Below, one piece after another: positions 6,839-9,990 of a DNA stretch of 9,990 nucleotides. The stretch lies in NCBI GenBank assembly GCA_030672345.1, contig DAOVGO010000171.1:1-9990 (forward strand). Reading direction: 5' to 3'. The translations under genes and the position numbers were made by a program. Source of the stretch: Methanosarcinales archaeon. GTDB lineage: Archaea; Halobacteriota; Methanosarcinia; Methanosarcinales; Methanogasteraceae. Positions within the stretch are counted from its first letter, which is position 1. Each line of letters starts with the position of its first letter. The notes under the pieces are model-generated. The model searched no databases. It saw nothing but the letters and a program-made list of their open reading frames with translations, and had not been told where the DNA came from.

Positions 6839-6911
6839 AATCTGTGAACATCAGTGTTAATCTGTGTCTAATAGCATCTTTAGATACAGAGTAACACCGA
6901 TTACGCTGATT
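6839..6911. repeat. Intergenic imperfect palindrome (hairpin element B)
   Basis: The arms at 6851-6871 and 6880-6900 are inverted copies matching at 18 of 21 positions, around an 8-nt loop (6872-6879). Weaker pairing with one bulge extends the stem outward to about 6839 and 6911. The left arm is itself built on a 10-nt period (ATCTGTGaac, ATCAGTGtta, ATCTGTGtct). It shares GTGTTAATCT and AATCTGTGT with the element at 1522-1614, so the two look like members of one dispersed family. It lies between the convergent GXGXG and DUF4143 genes, about 75 bp after the first and 68 bp from the second. It encodes nothing. A role as an mRNA 3' end or a REP-like element is inference. Confidence 0.75.
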
Positions 6912-6978
6912 TTATCCATAACTCGTACAGATCGGTTAGCTTAGTACGATCAAATTTGTGACGTCTGAAGTCTCCAGG

Positions 6979-7635
6979 TTATAGCTGTTGATCATTCCTT
7001 AGCATCCATAGCCACAGGGGCACAAATTCGATGACATCTTCTCCAATCTGTTCTTCTTTCAGGATGTCTTCAGTTATTATTGTAGATTTTCTCAGATTAA
7101 AATACTCCATAGCTGCAACCAACCCCCGTACCTCTCTTTTTTCTACCTTATCGCTCAAATCCCAGCAGACCTGAATCAGTTTCCCAACGTCCAGCCCTGA
7201 TTTGACCACAAAATCCACTTCCCACCCCTTTTCATTCTTCCAGTAAAAAACTTCGCTGCCCGATCGTTTGAGGCTGATAAAGACGATGTTTTCGGCGGTT
7301 CTTCCCATATCCATTGAGAATGTGAAACCTATTGCATTCTTTATGCCGCTATCGATGCAGTATACCTTCTTCTGGCGTGACGCCTGCTCTTTCAACGAAT
7401 ACGAGAAGAACGAAAGAGTTTGTACCAGATAAACCTCCTCAAGAATTCGGATATAGTCTAAAACGGTATGTGGCGAGATTCCAAGCGTATTTCCCAGTTT
7501 CCTTGCGCTCACCGGTGCTGCAATGCTGGTCAGGAGCAGATGACTCAATCCCTCGATCTTTGGTGATTTGCGTTGGAAGCATCTCGTAGATGGATCATAC
7601 CTGTTTAGCATTATCGGCTTGGAAATTTTTAACAT
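6979..7635 (-). pseudogene. DUF4143 protein lacking its AAA+ ATPase half
   Basis: The 218 residues match the C-terminal half of the archaeal AAA+/DUF4143 ATPases (COG1373). A winged-helix stretch RKLGNTLGISPHTVLDYIRI is near 45-64. It is followed by FSYSLKEQ (77-84), KKVYCIDSGIKNAIGF (89-104) and RTAENIVFISLKRSGSEVFYW (112-132). The PD-(D/E)xK-like EVDFVV (139-144) with LIQVCWDL (153-160) comes next, and a typical end FVPLWLWMLR closes the protein. Full-length members are about 400 residues and begin with a Walker A ATPase of about 180-200 residues. No such coding sequence exists upstream: the minus-strand reading frame stops within the TATA-rich stretch just before the start. The first 25 or so residues look unlike the family. 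It is probably a decayed remnant, although the intact frame and an upstream TATA box leave room for a functional short protein. Loss of the ATPase would abolish ATP-dependent function. Confidence 0.75.
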
Positions 7636-7641
7636 GATATT

Positions 7642-7650
7642 CTATATAAT
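7642..7650 (-). promoter_or_regulatory. TATA box before the DUF4143 fragment
   Basis: The minus strand reads ATTATATAG here, a good archaeal TATA match centred at 7646. Transcription would start near 7620, which is inside the frame counted from the ATG at 7635 but upstream of the in-frame ATG at 7611 (residue 9). If this box is used, translation must begin at 7611 or later, giving a protein of about 210 residues. The local sequence is AT-rich, so chance cannot be excluded. Confidence 0.35.
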
Positions 7651-7798
7651 ATCTACTGAAATAAATTCTGATTCCGAGCCATCACACAAACCGGGTATGT
7701 CAATTGTTGGGGATTTCTTCACACTGATTACGCCAATCCAACCATATTCGTATTCGACGTTGATTTACCACACCATACCCGGAGCAGGTACCGACAAA

Positions 7799-9592
7799 TC
7801 ATCTCAACTGCGCATGCAGCCGTATGATGTCGTATTTCGTGAGTATGCCACGTATCTTTGACTGATCGTCCCGATCGACCACTGGAAGCCTCCCGATGTC
7901 GTTTAAGACCAGTTTGCGCAGCGCATCCTCAAGCGATTCATCAGGATATGTCACGATCGGCGGTGTGGTCATGATCTCTCTGACGAGCATCTTTTCGCGA
8001 TCCTCCGGAGGAACACGTTCGGCATCCTTGAATGTCACGATCCCGACAAGACGGTCATCATCGAGCACAGGATATCCGATGTGTCCATATTTGTAGATCA
8101 GATTCAGCACCGTCTGAACGCTGTTTGACGGGTGCACCGGCATGATCTCGACAGACATGGCATCGCGCACAAATGCGGTCTCAAGAACATCGATGGTCAG
8201 TTCCTCGCGGTGTGCTGGCGAATCCACCCTTGCAGGGACCTGCTTTTCATAGATCGTCCAGCCACTTGCCACGAGATACGCAAGGGTCGAGGCAAACATC
8301 AGCGGCGGCAGCAGGTTGTAGTTTCCTGTCAGTTCAGAGACCATCACAATCGCAGCGATCGGAACATTCGCAACACCGGAAAGCATCGCCGCCATGCCGA
8401 TGAGAACGAACGAGGTAGCCTGCATCTCACCGATGATCCCGGGAAACGCTGCATTCGCCAGTATACCGAATGCGCCGCCGAGCGTGCCACCAATCGCGAG
8501 CGATGGTGCGAAGACGCCGCCGCTGCCACCGGAACCAAGCGTGAAGGCGGTGGCAAGAATCTTGGCTAAAACAAGAAGTATCAAAATCCCTACTGCCAGT
8601 TCTCCATCGATTGCAGATTGTATCGAGCCATAACCACCTCCAAAAATGTAGTAGCCGAATCCGCAGCTCTGTTGCATGAATAAGACGAGCAATCCAAGCA
8701 AAAGACCGCCGATCATTGGCTTAAAATAGTTCTTTATCCTTAATTTTTCGAAGACATCGCGCATCTCATGAAATATCTTGATGTGGATGATAGCGACAAG
8801 ACCGCAGAGTATGCCGAGTACTGCATCGAAGATGAGTTCGGTCGGATGTGTGAATGTGTAATCCGGAGTTGTGAAGAGCGACCCCCATTCAGAGACCGAA
8901 CAGAAGACCGAATATGCAACGATGGAGGAGATGAATGCCGGAACAAGCGATTCGAATTCCGAATCTTTTTTATATAAAACGCTGATTGCGAATAACGCGC
9001 CTCCAAACGGTGCGCGGAAGATGCTGCCGAGCCCACCTGCTGCACCACATACCAGCATCATTCTCCGCCCTCTATCGTCGAGCTTCAGTTTGTCTGCAAG
9101 ATACGATCCGAAGCCAGCACCAATCTGTGTGATCGGTCCTTCTCTACCTGCGCTCCCGCCAGTTCCGATGGTGATCGCAGAGGCGATTGTCTTGACGATG
9201 GGGATCCTGCTTCTGATTCTTCCCTGTTGTTGGTGGTATGAATCAACCACCGCATCAGTCCCCTCACCCACTGCCTCTGGCGCATATTGATATGTGATAA
9301 GACCTACAACAAGTCCACCAATGGCTGGTATTGCTACAAGAAACCATGTGTGAGGGTCTGCGAGTGCACCGGGCAGTACAACAGATGGCACAGGTAGTAG
9401 CGAATGTTCACATCCGGTGGGAGTGATGTAATAATGCCCGATACCTCCAAGAATATACTGTGATATAACCGAGAGCAGACCGTAGAATATCGCAGCACAC
9501 GCGCCAGAAGCTATCCCGATGAGAATGCTATACGGCACCCACTGTTCGATATACTCGATATTTAGTTTGCGCAGGTTTTCGTGGGCTTTCAC
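7799..9592 (-). CDS. CLC-family chloride channel/transporter with C-terminal CBS pair
   Basis: This 597-residue membrane protein belongs to the CLC anion channel / Cl-/H+ antiporter family. The anion-path motifs are GEGTD (109-113), where E. coli ClC-ec1 has GSGIP, GREGP (149-153) with gating glutamate E151, GSGGVFAP (356-363) and the helix-R tyrosine Y448 in TIYEKQVPARVDSPAH. At the site of the ClC-ec1 proton glutamate E203, the sequence ALFAISVL (199-206) has valine 205. Two CBS domains fill about 476-595, with MSVEIMPVHPSNSVQTVLNL and GRLPVVDRDD; such pairs often bind adenine nucleotides and gate the pore. The start is GTG at 9592, supported by the Shine-Dalgarno TTGAGGT and a TATA box 35-43 bases upstream. 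It seems to be a single-gene unit. Family is certain; channel versus exchanger is undecided. Confidence 0.95.
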   Translation of the reverse strand: MKAHENLRKLNIEYIEQWVPYSILIGIASGACAAIFYGLLSVISQYILGGIGHYYITPTGCEHSLLPVPSVVLPGALADPHTWFLVAIPAIGGLVVGLITYQYAPEAVGEGTDAVVDSYHQQQGRIRSRIPIVKTIASAITIGTGGSAGREGPITQIGAGFGSYLADKLKLDDRGRRMMLVCGAAGGLGSIFRAPFGGALFAISVLYKKDSEFESLVPAFISSIVAYSVFCSVSEWGSLFTTPDYTFTHPTELIFDAVLGILCGLVAIIHIKIFHEMRDVFEKLRIKNYFKPMIGGLLLGLLVLFMQQSCGFGYYIFGGGYGSIQSAIDGELAVGILILLVLAKILATAFTLGSGGSGGVFAPSLAIGGTLGGAFGILANAAFPGIIGEMQATSFVLIGMAAMLSGVANVPIAAIVMVSELTGNYNLLPPLMFASTLAYLVASGWTIYEKQVPARVDSPAHREELTIDVLETAFVRDAMSVEIMPVHPSNSVQTVLNLIYKYGHIGYPVLDDDRLVGIVTFKDAERVPPEDREKMLVREIMTTPPIVTYPDESLEDALRKLVLNDIGRLPVVDRDDQSKIRGILTKYDIIRLHAQLR

Positions 9593-9626
9593 GCGCAGTA
9601 CCTCAATCTACATATTGTGATGCAAG

Positions 9627-9635
9627 ATATTTAAA
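9627..9635 (-). promoter_or_regulatory. TATA box of the CLC gene
   Basis: The minus strand reads ggTTTAAATAT here, a strong archaeal TATA element. Transcription would start about 26 bases downstream, near 9605, giving a leader of about a dozen bases that just contains the Shine-Dalgarno sequence GAGGT (9604-9600) in front of the GTG at 9592. Spacing fits a simple short-leader archaeal promoter. Confidence 0.55.
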
Positions 9636-9691
9636 CCGTAGTTGCCGGATGCTTTCTGGCAATGTTGCACCTGTTCGTCGTCATTGAGGTA

Positions 9692-9705
9692 CAAATATTA
9701 TTTAT
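9692..9705 (+). promoter_or_regulatory. AT-rich box upstream of the tRNA cluster, possible distal promoter
   Basis: An AAATATTATTTAT stretch (9693-9705) resembles an archaeal BRE/TATA element. A start near 9725 would give a leader of more than 130 bases before tRNA-Val, which is long. It could serve a minor upstream transcript or be fortuitous. The closer box at 9791-9804 is the better candidate for the tRNAs. Confidence 0.25.
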
Positions 9706-9790
9706 CACCGTACATGAAGATGGAAGCTGTGCAGATTCAAATATCAGAAGACCCCGGGGTTGGTAAGCCCTTGCCTGACAGCCTCTCACA

Positions 9791-9804
9791 ACCGAATATT
9801 TTAT
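9791..9804 (+). promoter_or_regulatory. BRE/TATA promoter of the tRNA-Val / tRNA-Trp cluster
   Basis: The sequence ACCGAATATTTTAT combines a BRE-like purine segment with a TATA box. Transcription about 26 bases downstream would begin near 9826-9830, leaving a roughly 30-nt leader to be removed by RNase P before tRNA-Val at 9859. A small hairpin (TAACC 9811-9815 with GGTTA 9823-9827) lies between the box and the predicted start. No better box is seen closer to the tRNA. Confidence 0.45.
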
Positions 9805-9858
9805 GAGGCATAACCACGCTTCGGTTACACAAGCGCAAATGACCGACGCAAGGCAGAC

Positions 9859-9932
9859 GGGCCCGTGGTCTAGTCGGTTATGACATCGCCTTTACACGGC
9901 GGGGATCATGCGTTCGAATCGCATCGGGCCCA
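9859..9932 (+). tRNA. tRNA-Val, anticodon UAC
   Basis: The 74-nt cloverleaf is complete. Acceptor arms GGGCCCG (9859-9865) and CGGGCCC (9925-9931) pair perfectly, and the discriminator base is A (9932). The D stem pairs GTC with GAC. The anticodon stem TCGCC/GGCGG encloses the loop TTTACAC with anticodon TAC. The T arm is ATGCG/CGCAT around TTCGAAT. CCA is not encoded, since TAA follows, so it is added after transcription. It reads the Val codons GUA and GUG. The tRNA-Trp gene begins three bases later, so both come from one precursor. Confidence 0.96.
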
Positions 9933-9935
9933 TAA

Positions 9936-9990
9936 GGGGCTGTGGCCTAGCCAGGTATGGCGACGGGCTCCAGCGGATAAATGATGAGCA
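9936..9990 (+). tRNA. tRNA-Trp, anticodon CCA, intron-containing, cut by the window end
   Basis: Exon 1 spans 9936-9973: acceptor GGGGCTG (9936-9942), a D arm GCC...GGC, the 5' anticodon stem ACGGG (9963-9967) and the loop CTCCAG, with anticodon CCA at 9970-9972. The following bases do not supply the CCCGT-like 3' strand needed to close the anticodon stem. An intron after position 37, the canonical archaeal site, explains this. Exon 2 and the rest of the intron lie beyond the window. It is the second gene of a tRNA-Val/tRNA-Trp tandem with a 3-nt spacer. Confidence 0.85.
9974..9990 (+). ncRNA. Start of tRNA-Trp intron with a box C motif (probable C/D guide RNA)
   Basis: Seven bases into the predicted intron lies ATGATGA (9981-9987), a perfect match to the box C consensus RUGAUGA. 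In Haloferax and several other euryarchaea the tRNA-Trp intron is itself a box C/D RNA that guides 2'-O-methylation of C34 and U39 of its own tRNA before splicing. The position and sequence here agree with that arrangement. The guide regions and boxes D', C' and D lie outside the window, so the assignment rests on box C and context. Confidence 0.7.

Noticed and set aside
7691..7782. 9-bp inverted repeat CCGGGTATG / CATACCCGG
   Set aside because: Considered as ends of a small mobile element next to the truncated DUF4143 gene. The 74 bases between hold no coding sequence, flanking target duplications are not seen, and homology does not extend beyond 9 bp.
7568..7861. 97-codon plus-strand frame across the DUF4143/CLC gap
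   Set aside because: Overlaps both minus-strand genes, has no recognisable domain and no ribosome binding site.
9714..9806. A 30-codon open frame beginning MKMEAVQIQI upstream of the tRNAs
   Set aside because: It has no Shine-Dalgarno sequence, is very short, and overlaps the likely tRNA promoter at 9791-9804.

Overview
The window looks like chromosomal DNA of a euryarchaeon, most likely from the methanogen or anaerobic methane-oxidiser branch (Methanomicrobia / Methanosarcinales-like). The glycyl-tRNA synthetase is the archaeal/eukaryotic type. The Lrp/AsnC regulator, the CobZ/PgpA-like phosphatase, the FwdC-like GXGXG protein and the DUF4143 protein all resemble archaeal forms. Candidate promoters are archaeal TATA boxes, and some starts look leaderless. 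The last bases appear to enter an intron-containing tRNA-Trp with a box C motif, a euryarchaeal feature. The lineage is inferred from protein character only; no search was run.

Layout. Positions 1-1481 (minus) hold the N-terminal three quarters of uvrB, cut by the window edge. A strong hairpin element (1522-1614) separates it from glyS (1615-3378, minus). An Lrp/AsnC regulator (3565-4002, plus) diverges from glyS across a 186-bp gap with repeated motifs. It converges on an integral membrane protein of the AglD/lysylphosphatidylglycerol-synthase-TM type (4067-5104, minus). Diverging from that are a doubtful small ORF (5167-5334), a CobZ/PgpA-family phosphatase (5361-5834) and a duplicated GXGXG-domain protein (5835-6764); the last two abut with no spacer. 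A second hairpin element (6839-6911) follows. Next come an AAA+-less DUF4143 fragment (6979-7635, minus) and a CLC anion channel/transporter with two CBS domains (7799-9592, minus). The window ends in a plus-strand tRNA cluster: tRNA-Val(UAC), then 3 nt later the first exon and intron start of tRNA-Trp(CCA).

How the genes relate. The window is mostly housekeeping (repair, translation, ion transport), and only 5361-6764 looks like a true operon. The points most worth following are the box C motif in the tRNA-Trp intron, the two related intergenic hairpins, the channel-like residue at the proton-glutamate position of the CLC protein, the uncharacterised phosphatase/GXGXG pair, and the truncated DUF4143 gene. 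No CRISPR array, transposase, rRNA or phage gene was seen. No gene-free stretch exceeds 300 bases; the longest is 9593-9858.
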